A stretch of 64,000 bases of DNA from Aureimonas glaciei. Its GTDB lineage: Bacteria; Pseudomonadota; Alphaproteobacteria; Rhizobiales; Rhizobiaceae. Made by a program: the position numbers and the translations under genes. Location: contig NZ_BMJJ01000002.1 in the NCBI RefSeq assembly GCF_014643375.1, forward strand, positions 124,345 through 188,344, in the 5' to 3' direction. A model generated the notes under the pieces. The model searched no databases. It had not been told where the DNA came from and saw only the letters and a list, made by a program, of their open reading frames with translations. Positions 17,798-27,347 of this stretch are shown here, piece by piece (the stretch's first letter is position 1; every line of letters begins with the position of its first letter).

Positions 17798-18376
17798 ATG
17801 ACCCAATCGAGCGCCAAGACCGCTGTCGTTTACCACTCCGGCTACGGACACACGAAGCGCGTGGCGGAGGCCGTCGCGGAAGGCGCGTCGGCGTTGCTGA
17901 TCGCAATCGACGCCGAGGGCAACATCTCGGACCACGAGTGGAACGCCCTTGCCCTCGCCGACGCCATCATCTTCGGCTCGCCGACCTACATGGGCGGTCC
18001 GAGCTGGCAGTTCAAAAAATTCGCCGACACGTCCTCGAAGCCATGGTTCGAGGAGAAGTGGAAGGACAAGGTGTTCGGCGGCTTCACGAACAGCGCCAGC
18101 ATCAACGGCGACAAGCTCAACACGCTGCAATACTTCGTCCTTCTGGCGGGCCAGCACGGCGGCTTGTGGGTCAGTCTCGCCATGAAGCCGGCGAACGTGA
18201 AGGCGTCCCAGCGCGACGACCTGAACCGGATGGGTTCCTACATCGCCCCGATGACGCAGTGCGACGCGGATGCCGCGCCGGACGAGATGTCGTCAGGCGA
18301 CCTCGAGACTTGCCGGCTCTACGGCGCCAGGGTTGCGGACGTCGCCACCCGGCTCTTGGCCCCGCCGACCAGCTGA
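17798..18376 (+). CDS. Flavodoxin-like / WrbA-type NAD(P)H:quinone oxidoreductase family protein
   Basis: A 192-residue flavodoxin-fold protein. The FMN phosphate loop is VVYHSGYGHTKRVAEAVAEG at the N-terminus; the isoalloxazine-binding segment is IIFGSPTYMGGPSWQFKKF near 65, followed by VFGGFTNSASINGDKLNTL. This pattern fits WrbA/NADPH-dependent FMN reductases, which reduce quinones by two electrons. ATG 17798 is chosen because GGAGG lies 5 bp upstream. The divergent LysR gene suggests induction by a quinone or electrophile, as for similar regulator-oxidoreductase pairs; this is inference. Confidence 0.87.
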   Translation: MTQSSAKTAVVYHSGYGHTKRVAEAVAEGASALLIAIDAEGNISDHEWNALALADAIIFGSPTYMGGPSWQFKKFADTSSKPWFEEKWKDKVFGGFTNSASINGDKLNTLQYFVLLAGQHGGLWVSLAMKPANVKASQRDDLNRMGSYIAPMTQCDADAAPDEMSSGDLETCRLYGARVADVATRLLAPPTS

Positions 18377-18483
18377 GCTTCCCAAGCTCACCCCGGTACG
18401 CGGATGGGCGCGCCGCCGGCGGGATGCTGGCCATCGCCGCGCTTGAAAAACCAGATCGCCCCATTGGAAACGAGCCATCGGAC

Positions 18484-18804
18484 ATGTTGCACACCATCTC
18501 GATCTGGCTTGCCGTCGCGGCCTTTGCGGGCGCGGGCCTGGTCAATGCTGCGGGCAGGGCCGCCCAGCGGGATAGCTTCGTCCGCTGGGGCTATCCTGCC
18601 TGGTGGTGCCGGGTGACCGGCGTCCTGGAATTGGCGGTCGCCGTCATGATCGCCGTCCCCTCCAGCCGCCGCGCAGGCTTGCTTCTCGGCGCGGCGGTCA
18701 TGGTGGCGGCGGCGGCGACCGTCCTGCGCCATCGGGAGCTTTCCCACCTCGTACCGATCGGTGTCTTCGTCGCCCTTCTCCTGTTGGTCGGCGTCGCCTC
18801 CTGA
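18484..18804 (+). CDS. Small DoxX-like integral membrane protein
   Basis: A 106-residue protein that is almost entirely hydrophobic, with about four membrane helices (residues 4-22, 42-58, 63-80, 89-104) and the short loops AGRAAQRDSFVRWGYPAWW and LRHREL. The FVRWGYPAWWCRVTGVLELA pattern resembles the DoxX/DUF4281-like membrane family. It lies 107 bp downstream of the flavodoxin-like gene and may be cotranscribed. Function is unknown. Confidence 0.72.
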   Translation: MLHTISIWLAVAAFAGAGLVNAAGRAAQRDSFVRWGYPAWWCRVTGVLELAVAVMIAVPSSRRAGLLLGAAVMVAAAATVLRHRELSHLVPIGVFVALLLLVGVAS

Positions 18805-18960
18805 AGCTCAACTCGCCGCAACGGATCGTCGACGAGGCGATGCCTCGACGTGATCGGACGAGCGCGGTTGGGTGCCCGTTCGCCACGGCATGACGGCCGC
18901 AGGAGAGTCGACCATGGGTTCCGAAATTCGGCTCCGCCGTCTCCAGTGCTGTTCGAGCCG

Positions 18961-19857
18961 CTAGTCGACAAGCTTCATGAAGTCGATAAAGGCGCGCAGC
19001 GCCGCCGGCATCCGCGTTCGGCTGGGATAATAGAGGTGGAAGCCCGGCAGCAGTTCGTCGTGATCCGCCAGCACCCGTACCAGTTCGCCGCGTTCGAGAT
19101 AGGGGGCAACGAAGTCTTTCAGCAGGAAGGCAAGGCCCATGCCGCGGAGGGCGCCAGCGAGCAAGAGATCGGTATCGTTGGTGGTGAGCACGTTCCCGAT
19201 CACGATCGTCGCGGCTGGCCTGCCGGTCCGCGCGAAGCGCCACGGGAGAAGGGCGCCGCTTTCGGCCCAGCGGTAGCTGAGGCAGCGGTGACGGGAAAGG
19301 TCCTGGGGGGTCACTGGCGGCGAGTGCGCGGCGAAATAAGCCGGTGAGCCGACCACGGCCGTGTGAAGGTCCGGGGTGAGGCGCACCGCGATCATGTCCC
19401 GGTTCACCTGGCCGCCGATCCGCACGCCAGCGTCAAAACCCTTTGCCACGATATCGGTGATCTCGTTGTCGACGACGAGGTCGAGCTCGACCCCTGGAAA
19501 GGAGGCAGCAAAGGCACCGAGACGCGGCATCACCACAAGCCTTGCCGCAATGCTCGGCAGGTTGATCCGCACGAGGCCTTTCGGTTGTGCCTGGAAGGCG
19601 CCGGTCTCGCGAAGGGCGGCGTCCATCTCCGCCAGAGTGGGCTCGATGCGGGCGTAGAGGCCCTGACCCGCCTCCGTGGGCGCAACGCTGCGCGTCGTGC
19701 GATTGAGGAGCCGGACGCCCAACCGCTCCTCCAGCGACCGAATGGTGCGGCTGAGGGCCGAGGGCGACAGGCCGAGCCGTTTGGCGGCGCGGCGGAAGCT
19801 CCGCTCCTCTGCCACCAGCGTGAAGGCACGCAGTTCGGCGAATTCAGCGGGCGTCAT
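18961..19857 (-). CDS. LysR-family transcriptional regulator
   Basis: A 298-residue LysR protein. The DNA-binding domain reads AFTLVAEERSFRRAAKRLG, then LSPSALSRTIRSLEERLGVR and LLNRTTRSVAPTEAG. The effector domain has LVRINLPSIAARLVVMPRLG, VGSPAYFAAHSPPVTPQDL and GMGLAFLLKDFVAPYLERGE. ATG 19857 places the HTH at residue 10 onward. It is divergent from the MDR oxidoreductase gene, the usual target arrangement for this subfamily. The longer frame upstream overlaps that gene and is not real. Confidence 0.92.
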   Translation of the reverse strand: MTPAEFAELRAFTLVAEERSFRRAAKRLGLSPSALSRTIRSLEERLGVRLLNRTTRSVAPTEAGQGLYARIEPTLAEMDAALRETGAFQAQPKGLVRINLPSIAARLVVMPRLGAFAASFPGVELDLVVDNEITDIVAKGFDAGVRIGGQVNRDMIAVRLTPDLHTAVVGSPAYFAAHSPPVTPQDLSRHRCLSYRWAESGALLPWRFARTGRPAATIVIGNVLTTNDTDLLLAGALRGMGLAFLLKDFVAPYLERGELVRVLADHDELLPGFHLYYPSRTRMPAALRAFIDFMKLVD

Positions 19858-19913
19858 TGTACAGTTCCAGCGCAACGAATGATGCCGGATTAACACCATT
19901 CTCTCGTACAATG
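19855..19913. promoter_or_regulatory. 8-bp inverted repeat in the LysR/MDR divergent region
   Basis: CATTGTAC (19855-19862, including the LysR start codon) is exactly complementary to GTACAATG (19906-19913). The pair lies in the 144-bp region between the divergent LysR and oxidoreductase genes and could be two half-sites of a LysR operator. Confidence 0.3.
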
Positions 19914-20001
19914 CCACGGCGCACATTGCCCTCGACACCGGAGCGCGCCGATCGCCAGTCGATGGAGTGGCCTCCGGCTCCGGAAAGAGAGGATGTGAGC
20001 G

Positions 20002-21024
20002 ATGACCACCATGCGGCGCTGGGAGATCGATGCGATCGGGCTCGACCACCTGCAATTGCGCGACCGTCCGATACCGACGCCCGGCAGGGGGGAGGTCCTC
20101 GTGCGGGCGGCGGCCGTGGCGCTGAACTACCGCGACAAGATGGTGGTGGAGAGCGGACGCGGCCTGCCGCTGCGGTTCCCCTTCACGCCGGGGTCGGACC
20201 TTGCCGGTGAAATCGTGGCCCTCGGGGAGGGAGCCAGCCGCTTCGCCGTCGGCGAATGGGTGGTGTCGACGCCGACGCCGGACTGGATCGACGGGCTTCG
20301 TCCCGGCACCGCCCGCACTCCCGCCTACCAGACGCTCGGCGGGTTCTATCCGGGTGTCCTGGCGGAATACGTCGCGATGCCGGAGCTGTGGTTCGTCAAG
20401 GCGCCGGCGAGCCTTGAACCCTGGCAGGCGGCAACATTGCCGGTGGCGGGGCTGACAGCCTGGTCTGCGCTGGTGGAAAGCGCCGGCGTGCGCACCGGCG
20501 ACACCGTTCTCATCCCCAGCACCGGCGGCGTCGCGCTGTTTGGTCTTCAGATCGCCAAAGCGAGCGGTGCCGAGGTCATCGTCTGCGGCCAATCCGCTAA
20601 CGAGGCGCGGGTGCGCGCACTGGGTGCGGATCACTTCGTGGATGCCGATGCCGAAGACTGGATGGAGGCGGTCTACCGGATCACCGGCGATCGCGGTGCC
20701 GACATCGTGCTGGAGGTGATCGGCGGAGCCCATCTCGGCAAATCCGTCGAACTCGCCGCCGTCGGCGGCCATGTCTGCCAGATCGGCGCTCTCGAGGGCT
20801 TCGAGTTCAGTTCCCCTGCCATGCCCCTGATGCTCAAGAACATCACCATTCACGGGATCGGCACCGGCAGCCGCCGGGCACTGGAGCGCCTCGTGCGGGC
20901 GGTCGACCGAGCCGGCATCCGGCCGGTCGTGGATGCGCGCTATCCGCTCGCCGAACTGCCCGCCGCTTTCGAGCACCTCGCGCGCGGCGCTTTCGGCAAG
21001 GTGGTGATCGACATGATGGGGTGA
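20002..21024 (+). CDS. Zinc-free MDR family NAD(P)-dependent alcohol dehydrogenase / quinone oxidoreductase
   Basis: A 340-residue medium-chain dehydrogenase. The N-terminal GroES-like domain has ALNYRDKMVVESGRG where zinc alcohol dehydrogenases carry the catalytic cysteine, so no catalytic zinc is expected. The PFTPGSDLAGEIVALGEG and FAVGEWVV segments are typical. The nucleotide domain has TVLIPSTGGVALFGLQIAKA and the NADP-type continuation EVIVCGQSANEARVRALGAD. AGAGGA lies about 8 bp before the ATG. It is divergent from a LysR regulator. The substrate is unknown. Confidence 0.88.
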   Translation: MTTMRRWEIDAIGLDHLQLRDRPIPTPGRGEVLVRAAAVALNYRDKMVVESGRGLPLRFPFTPGSDLAGEIVALGEGASRFAVGEWVVSTPTPDWIDGLRPGTARTPAYQTLGGFYPGVLAEYVAMPELWFVKAPASLEPWQAATLPVAGLTAWSALVESAGVRTGDTVLIPSTGGVALFGLQIAKASGAEVIVCGQSANEARVRALGADHFVDADAEDWMEAVYRITGDRGADIVLEVIGGAHLGKSVELAAVGGHVCQIGALEGFEFSSPAMPLMLKNITIHGIGTGSRRALERLVRAVDRAGIRPVVDARYPLAELPAAFEHLARGAFGKVVIDMMG

Positions 21025-21080
21025 GGCAGAGCGCCGAGGAAGTCTCGTCCACCCCCTTCAGAGCGTCCGCTTTCGAGATG

Positions 21081-21118
21081 ACCCATCACGTTCGGGAATG
21101 ACCATGATGGGTTGTTTT
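21081..21118 (+). terminator. Possible terminator after the MDR oxidoreductase gene
   Basis: ACCCATCA (21081-21088) pairs exactly with TGATGGGT (21105-21112) across a 16-base loop, and the second arm is followed by TGTTTT. This is 56 bp after the oxidoreductase stop, between two convergent genes. The rest of 21025-21223 shows only a widely spaced 9-bp repeat pair (GTCCGCTTT 21065-21073, AAAGCGGAC 21151-21159). Confidence 0.45.
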
Positions 21119-21223
21119 GCGGAACGGCAGCGATCCGCGAAGGCGCCTCAAAAGCGGACAGGCAGCTGCAGCGTGCGATGGCCAGAATATCGCCCGACGG
21201 AGCCAAGCATCGGCAGCCAGCAT

Positions 21224-23992
21224 TTATTGCTGGATCATCTGCCTGACCTTGGCGCCGAAGGCGTCGATTTCGAAGGGCTTTGAAATCAGATCCATGCCGG
21301 GATCCAACAGGTCGGATCGGACCGCGGCCTTGGCGGCATAACCGGTGACAAAGAGCACCTTGAGATTTGGCCTGTGTCGCCGCGCCTGTTCGGCCAGTTC
21401 CCGGCCGTCCATGCCGGGAAGGCCGATGTCGGAAATCAGGAGGTCGATGGGGCCGTCGGCAGCCAGGATCGGCAGGGCGCTTGTGCTGGCCGAAGCGGTC
21501 AGGACGGCATAGCCAAGTTCCTTCAGGACCTCGACCATCAAGAGCCGCACCGAAATGTCGTCCTCGACCACGAGGATCGATTCCCCCGATCCGCGCGGCG
21601 CGGTGACGGGGGAGACGGACGACGCTGTGGCGGCCGTGCCCGTGGCACCGAGGTCGCGGGGCAAAAACAGCCGAATTGTCGTCCCCCGGCCGATCGCGCT
21701 GTCGATCGTGACATGGCCGCCGGTCTGCTGCATGAAGCCGTAGATCATCGACAAGCCGAGGCCGGTCCCCTGGCCGATCGGTTTGGTGGTGAAGAAAGGG
21801 TCGAAAGCCTTGGCCACCACCTCCGGCGGCATCCCTTCGCCCGTGTCGCTGACACTCACCTCGACGTAGTCGCCGATCTTCAGGCCGGGATGGCCGGCGA
21901 CATCGGCAGCGTTCAGCCGGACATTGCCGGTGGCGATCGTCAGCGTGCCGATGGTCGGCATGGCGTCTCGCGCGTTGATGGCGAGGTTGAGAATGGCATT
22001 TTCCAGCTGGTTGACGTCGCTCCAGGCCGACCAGGTCGCCGGGTCGGCTGCCACCCTCAGATCGATCTGCTCGCCCAAAGTCCGGCGCAGCAGATCTTCC
22101 ATCGACGCCACCAGGGCGCTTGCGTCAACAGCCTGCGGGTCGAGGGGCTGACGACGGGAGAAGGCCAGCAGGCGGTGCACCAGCGACGCGGCGCGCTGGG
22201 CCGAGGCCACGACGGCATCCATGATCGGCTCGACTTCGCCGGTCCTGCCCTTGGCGATCCGGCTGCGCACCATCTGGATGCCGCCGATGATGCCGGTCAG
22301 CATATTGTTGAAGTCGTGCGCGATGCCGCCTGTCAGCTGGCCGACGGCTTCCATCTTCTGCGACTGGCGGAGCTGCTCCTCGGTCTGGCGCAGCACTTCG
22401 GCCCGTGCCTTCTCAGCCGTGACGTCACGCCCATAGACGTAGACGAGGTCGCCCTCGTTCGAGGTATTCCAGACGATCCAGCGCAGGCCGCCATCCCGGT
22501 GCAGACAACGGGTCTCGATGTCGGTGAGGCCGAGCACCGGGATTCCGCGGACGGCGATCCGTCCGACCTCATCGGCGACATCAAGCCGGTCCAGGAGGTT
22601 GCCGCCGACGAGATCCTGCGGTTCGAAGCCGAGCACGGCCCGCCAGGCGGGATTGGCCGAGCGAAACACGCCGGCGGAGTCGATCACCGCCAGGAGGTCG
22701 CGCGAATTGTTCCAGACGCGGTCGCGCTCCTTGGTCCGCTCCTGGACCTGCGCCTCCAGCGTTTCCGACAGCACCCGAAGCTTGTCTTCGACCTCCTTGA
22801 AGGAGGTGATGTCGTAGATCGCGCCGATGAACCGGTGCCCGGAGGTGTGGCCGTCCCGCTGGCGCTCGCCGCGCCGCGCGATGAAGCGGGCCTCTCCGTT
22901 GTCGGGCCGGATGATGCGGAACTCGCGGTGCCCAAGCTCACCGTCGAGCTGGTCGCCCTGGTTCCCGATCAGGGGAGGGTCGCCGGGATGGACGACGGCG
23001 TTGATGGTGCGCACCGGCAGGGCATCGGTCGGGTGCAGGCCGAGAAGCTGGCAGAACTGCTCCGAGACGTCCACTGTGCCGAACCCGCTCATGAATTCGA
23101 ACGTGCCGATGCCCCCCGCCTTCTGGGCGATGCGAAGCTTTTCTTCGGCCCGCTTCTGCTCGGTGACGTCGGCGAGAATGCCGGTGAAGCGGATGAGATT
23201 TTCGTCCGCATCCCGTTCGGCGCTGCCCTGTGCCGAAACCCATCGTGTCGAACCGTTCGGGGCCACGAGGCGGTAATCTTTTGACAGGAATTCGGTGCCG
23301 CGCAGGATGCCGGCGACGGCGATCCTGACGCGCATGTGGTCTTCGGGATGAACCGACGAAAAGAAGGCCTCGGTCGGCAGACCCGCGACGGCCTCCACCG
23401 GATTCAGGCTGCAGAGTTCGGCGAAGCGGGCATCGGCATACAGGCGACCGCTCTGGACATCCCATTCCCACGCGCCGACGGCGCCGCGCACCGCACGCGC
23501 CAGGGGGCTGAGATCCTTGCCTTCGGCGAGCCGCGCGTGGACCGCCCGCAGCTCCTCTTCCGCTTGCGCACGCGCCAGTTCGTAGGTGACGTCGTTCTGC
23601 GCGGCGAGGTAGAATGCCGTCTCACCACTGGCATCGGCCAGCGGCGTCAGATGCAGGCGGTTCCAGAAGGTCGAGCCATCCTTGCGCGCATTGCGGATCT
23701 CGACGGTGACCGGACGCTTCTCCGCAAGCGCGCTGCGGACGAGCGCCCGCGTGGCAGGGTCGGCATCCGGCGCCAGCAGGAAGCGGCAGTTGCGCCCGAG
23801 AATCTCGTCACTGGCATAGCCCGTGAGTTTCTCGAAGGCGGCATTGACGAAGACGAGCGGATCGTCCGGCAAGCGGTGGTCGGCGATCGCGATGGCCTGG
23901 CCGGATTGGATAAGGCTTTCCAGGATCGGGCCGAACGACATCCGCAGGCTTTCCAGCCCGAGCATTGGTGAAGCTGCCGTCGCTGGCGCCAT
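21224..23992 (-). CDS. LOV/PAS-domain hybrid histidine kinase with C-terminal receiver
   Basis: A 922-residue soluble sensor kinase. The first PAS domain (about 20-140) is a LOV domain: GRNCRFLLA carries the flavin-adduct cysteine (Cys69), [10 protein letters not shown] the FMN-contacting Asn, and AAQNDVT the flipping Gln (Gln132). The usual NCRFLQ Gln is Leu here. Three further PAS/PAC regions follow (about 160-280, 290-400 and 425-525), then a HisKA-type helix with [18 protein letters not shown] (His559), an HATPase domain ([34 protein letters not shown]) and a receiver (ILVVEDD, phospho-acceptor in [13 protein letters not shown], Asp855). ATG 23992 is preferred over GTG 24019 because AAAGAAG lies upstream of it. 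It is the last gene of the chemosensory operon. Confidence 0.9.
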   Translation of the reverse strand: MAPATAASPMLGLESLRMSFGPILESLIQSGQAIAIADHRLPDDPLVFVNAAFEKLTGYASDEILGRNCRFLLAPDADPATRALVRSALAEKRPVTVEIRNARKDGSTFWNRLHLTPLADASGETAFYLAAQNDVTYELARAQAEEELRAVHARLAEGKDLSPLARAVRGAVGAWEWDVQSGRLYADARFAELCSLNPVEAVAGLPTEAFFSSVHPEDHMRVRIAVAGILRGTEFLSKDYRLVAPNGSTRWVSAQGSAERDADENLIRFTGILADVTEQKRAEEKLRIAQKAGGIGTFEFMSGFGTVDVSEQFCQLLGLHPTDALPVRTINAVVHPGDPPLIGNQGDQLDGELGHREFRIIRPDNGEARFIARRGERQRDGHTSGHRFIGAIYDITSFKEVEDKLRVLSETLEAQVQERTKERDRVWNNSRDLLAVIDSAGVFRSANPAWRAVLGFEPQDLVGGNLLDRLDVADEVGRIAVRGIPVLGLTDIETRCLHRDGGLRWIVWNTSNEGDLVYVYGRDVTAEKARAEVLRQTEEQLRQSQKMEAVGQLTGGIAHDFNNMLTGIIGGIQMVRSRIAKGRTGEVEPIMDAVVASAQRAASLVHRLLAFSRRQPLDPQAVDASALVASMEDLLRRTLGEQIDLRVAADPATWSAWSDVNQLENAILNLAINARDAMPTIGTLTIATGNVRLNAADVAGHPGLKIGDYVEVSVSDTGEGMPPEVVAKAFDPFFTTKPIGQGTGLGLSMIYGFMQQTGGHVTIDSAIGRGTTIRLFLPRDLGATGTAATASSVSPVTAPRGSGESILVVEDDISVRLLMVEVLKELGYAVLTASASTSALPILAADGPIDLLISDIGLPGMDGRELAEQARRHRPNLKVLFVTGYAAKAAVRSDLLDPGMDLISKPFEIDAFGAKVRQMIQQ

Positions 23993-24043
23993 CGACACTT
24001 CTTTCGACCCCGTCGTCACCTTGTTAGGCCTGTCGCTACCGTT

Positions 24044-24691
24044 CTATACGCCACCGGTGATGCCTTCGGGGTCCATGATCCGCTCCAGGAACTCACCGAT
24101 CAACTGCTTCAGCGCCTCGAGCGAGGCAAGATCCATCAGCATGGCAATATAACCGCGAATGTCGCGGCCGCTGATCGTGAAGTTGATGTAGAGGAACAGA
24201 ACCACGCCGCTGTCTGCAGGCTTGTTCGCCAGCTCGAACAGGCGCTGGCCGTCGCCCCGATGGACTTCAGGCAGCGACATGGTCAGCGGACGCTGCAGCA
24301 TGTTGGCCATGGAGGCGAGGCAGCCGTTCAGCACGACGTTGCCGGTCTCGGAGAGAGCTTCCTGCTCCATCTCCTGGACCTCGTCCGCCGACAGGACGTC
24401 GCCGGTGACGGCGCGCACGAGTTCGAGGCTGTTCGATTCCGGAAAGATCAGCAGAGCGTGGCCGGAGAAGGCCCCTTCGAAGAACTGGCGGACCGCCACC
24501 AGCTGGTCGACCTCGCGCTCGCGGATCAGCGTCGCCGCTTCCTTGCGGCTGATGATCTCGACCGAGGGCACCGACAGCAGAACCTGATCGCCGATCATCT
24601 TGCGCAGGCTGACGGCGGCCCGGCTGACGCCAATATTGACCAGCTCGGTCAGCGCGTCGTGCTCGAGTTCCGTCAGGAGGATGGCGGTCAT
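24044..24691 (-). CDS. cheC: CheC-family CheY-P phosphatase-like protein
   Basis: A 215-residue protein of the CheC/FliN-like phosphatase family. Both catalytic signatures of the form ExxN-x22-P are intact: the first in DALTELVNIGVSRAA ending LLSVP, the second in LSETGNVVLNGCLASMANML ending TMSLP. CheC dephosphorylates CheY-type receivers. The start ATG overlaps the stop of the CheY-like gene (ATGA), consistent with an enzyme-substrate pair. No CheD, the usual CheC partner, is seen nearby. Assignment to CheC rather than CheX rests on the duplicated active site. Confidence 0.88.
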   Translation of the reverse strand: MTAILLTELEHDALTELVNIGVSRAAVSLRKMIGDQVLLSVPSVEIISRKEAATLIREREVDQLVAVRQFFEGAFSGHALLIFPESNSLELVRAVTGDVLSADEVQEMEQEALSETGNVVLNGCLASMANMLQRPLTMSLPEVHRGDGQRLFELANKPADSGVVLFLYINFTISGRDIRGYIAMLMDLASLEALKQLIGEFLERIMDPEGITGGV

Positions 24692-25071
24692 TTCCGGGCC
24701 GAGCGCAGCTTCAGGGCCGCGCCCGAGAGAAAGCCCCGCAGGCCATCCTCGTTGACCGGCTTGCTGATGAAGGTGGCGTTCACCGCGCGCGCCCGGGCGA
24801 TGATCTCGTCCTGGACGTTGGCGGTGGCGAGCGCGATCGGCATGTCGGGAAAGCGGGCGCGCAGGACTTCCGCGAGCTCCAGGCCGTTTTGCCCCGGCAT
24901 GTTGAAATCGAGAAGGACGACGTCGACCGTCTGGGCGTCGAACATCGCCAGCGCCTCGTCGGCGTTGCCGGCCTCGATCCGGGTCCAGTCCGGCTGCAAC
25001 GCGGCGACCGTCTTGCCGACGACGATCCTTGCCAGCTTGCTGTCGTCGACAATCAGTACCGTGGTTTCCAT
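24688..25071 (-). CDS. CheY-like single-domain response regulator
   Basis: A 127-residue stand-alone receiver. The acidic pocket is LIVDDS (residues 7-12), the phospho-acceptor Asp55 lies in VVLLDFNMPGQNG, the Thr/Ala switch is in IALATANVQDE, and the conserved Lys is in TFISKPVNEDG. There is no output domain. ATG 25071 is chosen because AAAGGG lies 6 bp upstream; an in-frame ATG 6 bp earlier has no room for a ribosome site. It lies between the STAS-like and CheC genes and is a likely phosphoryl target of the CheA in this operon. Confidence 0.9.
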   Translation of the reverse strand: METTVLIVDDSKLARIVVGKTVAALQPDWTRIEAGNADEALAMFDAQTVDVVLLDFNMPGQNGLELAEVLRARFPDMPIALATANVQDEIIARARAVNATFISKPVNEDGLRGFLSGAALKLRSARK

Positions 25072-25140
25072 CGTCATCCCTTTCAGTGGCATCTTGTCCG
25101 GAAGGACGCTCAGGTCGTGTAGCACACGGCACGCCGTGCC

Positions 25141-25395
25141 TTACCGCGCCTGGCTATCCGCGCGCAACAAGCCCGGTAGTACCCAGCGACGGAGGAAGGC
25201 GTCCGAGCAGCTATCGCGAACCGGCGGACGAAGGGCGAGGATCACCTGCACCAGTGCCGCGTGGAGGTGATCGCAGGCACTCAGATCCAGAATCCGTTCA
25301 TTCTTGGCCTGCAGCAATGTCAGAAGCGTTTCCGCTTCCTCGACGTGGCAGGATCCCTCGAGATGAATGACGGGGTCTTCGAGCCTGATGGTCAT
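25141..25395 (-). CDS. Small STAS-like protein of the chemosensory operon
   Basis: An 84-residue protein. The pattern VIHLEGSCHVEEAETLLTLL, then ERILDLSACDHLHAALVQVI, follows the STAS fold (strand, helix, strand ILDLS, then the loop where anti-sigma antagonists carry their phospho-Ser). Proteins of this kind occur in some chemosensory clusters, but their role is not established. Its start overlaps the CheA stop (ATGA). A 69-bp gap with no gene separates it from the CheY-like gene downstream. Confidence 0.65.
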   Translation of the reverse strand: MTIRLEDPVIHLEGSCHVEEAETLLTLLQAKNERILDLSACDHLHAALVQVILALRPPVRDSCSDAFLRRWVLPGLLRADSQAR

Positions 25396-27347
25396 CCGAT
25401 CAAGTCTCCAACGTCGAGAACGAGGATCATCTGCCCGTCGCCGAGCAGGGCGGTTCCGGCGATGCCGCGCATGCCCGAAAGAAGCTGCGGCATCGGCCGC
25501 AGCGAGAGCTCGCGCCGGTCGAGATAGGCATCGACACCGATCGCGACGAGCTCCGACCCCATCCGGATCACCAGCACTTTGTGTTCCAGGTCTGGGGGCG
25601 TCGGCTCGGCGATACCCAGCAGCACGGCCAGATCCAGCAGCGGAATCGTCCGCTCGCGCAGGATGAAGGCGCGGCCGGCGCGCACCGGGAAGATCCGCTC
25701 AGCGTCGATCTTCGCCGTCTCGACGATCGCCTCCATCGGCACGCCATAGCGCTCGCCGGCACAGGCGACGAGGACGACCTTGGTCAGCACATTGCTCAGC
25801 GGCAGGACCAGACGGACCGTGGTGCCTTGGCCGAGCACGCTTTCCAGCGACACCTTGCCACCGAGCCGGCCGACGGCGGCGCGAACGGCATCCATGCCGA
25901 CGCCGCGTCCGGAGAGATCGGTGACCTGGTCCGCCGTCGAGAAACCGGGCCGGAAGATGAGGTCGATGACGCTCGCGTCCGGCAATGCCGCCAGCTCTTC
26001 CGCGCCCATGAGCTGCCGTTCGAGCGCGACCCGGCGGATGGCGCCGGGGTCGATGCCGCGGCCGTCGTCCCGCAACTGGACGAGGAGATGGTCGCCCTGC
26101 CGGCTGATGCCCAGCTCCACCGTTGCGCGGGGCGGCTTGCCCGCCTGCCGCCTCTGGTCGGAAAACTCGACGCCATGATCCATCGCGTTGCGGATCAGAT
26201 GTGTCAGGGGGTCGAGCAAGCCGTCGGCAATCGACCTGTCGACCTCGACCTGCCCGCCGGTGATCCGGAGGTCGACCTCCTTGCCGAGCCCGGCCGCGAT
26301 CTCCCGCACCAGGCGCGGGAACCGGCTGAGCACCGGCGTCAGCGGTACCAGTCGCACGCTCATCACCGTCCGATGCAGTCGGCCGACCAGCCGTTCCAGC
26401 ACCGCCTGCCGTTCGGCGAGGGCTTCGACGAGGGCATCTCGATCGAGGGCCGTACCGGCCTCGACCGTGAGGTCGGACAGAGCGTTCTTGATCACCACCA
26501 GCTCGTCGGCGATCTCCGCCAGCGTGTCGATCCGGCGGGAATCCACGCGCAGGGTCTTGCTGGTGGCATCCACGGGCCTGCTCTCAGGCACGGGCGCCGC
26601 CTTGCCGGGCTTCGTCGTGATGGGAACGATTTCGACCTGGTCGGCGACGAAGCGGCAGCTGGCCTTCACATCCTCCAGCGCGGCGGACGAGGCGAATTCG
26701 ACGACGAGATTGCAGGCGAAGGGATCGTAGTCGCCCGAAGCCGGGCCCGCGTCACGAAGGCCGATCCGCAAGGCGACAAGGCCGGGGACGTTGCGAACCA
26801 AAGCCATCGGGTCGTCGCCACGGAAATAGGCGCCGGAATCGGGCAGATACCGGACGGCGACCCGCACCGGCTCGTCCGAAGGATTTTCGAGCCGGTCGGC
26901 GAGCAGCCGGTCCATCCAGCCCGCCTGCGCCGGAAGCGGCTCGGGCAGTGGTGCCGCCGGAGACAGCCCCAGCAGTTCCCGGAGATTGGCCGCGAGGAGC
27001 CGGGCCACGTCCTCCGCATCCTCCGCCAGCGACCCGGCATGGGCGATGGCGTCGATCCAGCGCTCGGTCTGTCCGACGGCGATGAGGAGGCCGTCGACAT
27101 TGTCGCGGTCTACCGCGAGCCGTTTGTCGCGGATCGCGCCGAGCAGGTCCTCGGCGGCATGCAGGACGAGGCCCATCGGCGCAAAGTCGAACAGGCCGAC
27201 CGAGCCCTTCAGCGTGTGGATGCTGCGGAAGGCGCTGTCGATCAGCAGCGCGTCGCTCGGACTCTGCTCCAGGGCGAGCAGGTCGTCGGAAGCCTGCTGC
27301 ACCAGCTCGCGGCCTTCGATCAGGAACTGTTCGAGGAGCTCGTCCAT
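25392..27347 (-). CDS. cheA: Chemotaxis histidine kinase CheA
   Basis: A 651-residue CheA. The N-terminal HPt domain has FRSIHTLKGSVGLFDF with the phospho-His at residue 44. A central region (about 160-250) precedes the dimerisation helices (LAEIADELVVIKNALSDL). The kinase domain has HLIRNAMDHGVE (N box), LRDDGRGIDP (G1), DLSGRGVGMDAVR and GQGTTVRLVLPLS. A C-terminal CheW-like domain ends the protein (VPMEAIVETAKI, LLDLAVLLG, MILVLDVGDLIG). It autophosphorylates and should feed CheB, the CheY-like protein and perhaps the hybrid kinase's receiver. ATG 27347 overlaps the CheR stop as TGATG; a GTG three bases earlier is the alternative. Confidence 0.95.
   Translation of the reverse strand: MDELLEQFLIEGRELVQQASDDLLALEQSPSDALLIDSAFRSIHTLKGSVGLFDFAPMGLVLHAAEDLLGAIRDKRLAVDRDNVDGLLIAVGQTERWIDAIAHAGSLAEDAEDVARLLAANLRELLGLSPAAPLPEPLPAQAGWMDRLLADRLENPSDEPVRVAVRYLPDSGAYFRGDDPMALVRNVPGLVALRIGLRDAGPASGDYDPFACNLVVEFASSAALEDVKASCRFVADQVEIVPITTKPGKAAPVPESRPVDATSKTLRVDSRRIDTLAEIADELVVIKNALSDLTVEAGTALDRDALVEALAERQAVLERLVGRLHRTVMSVRLVPLTPVLSRFPRLVREIAAGLGKEVDLRITGGQVEVDRSIADGLLDPLTHLIRNAMDHGVEFSDQRRQAGKPPRATVELGISRQGDHLLVQLRDDGRGIDPGAIRRVALERQLMGAEELAALPDASVIDLIFRPGFSTADQVTDLSGRGVGMDAVRAAVGRLGGKVSLESVLGQGTTVRLVLPLSNVLTKVVLVACAGERYGVPMEAIVETAKIDAERIFPVRAGRAFILRERTIPLLDLAVLLGIAEPTPPDLEHKVLVIRMGSELVAIGVDAYLDRRELSLRPMPQLLSGMRGIAGTALLGDGQMILVLDVGDLIG

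Noticed and set aside
18961-20976. A 671-residue version of the LysR protein starting at 20976
   Set aside because: The extra N-terminal 370 residues are the antisense of the divergent oxidoreductase. The LysR HTH begins properly at ATG 19857.
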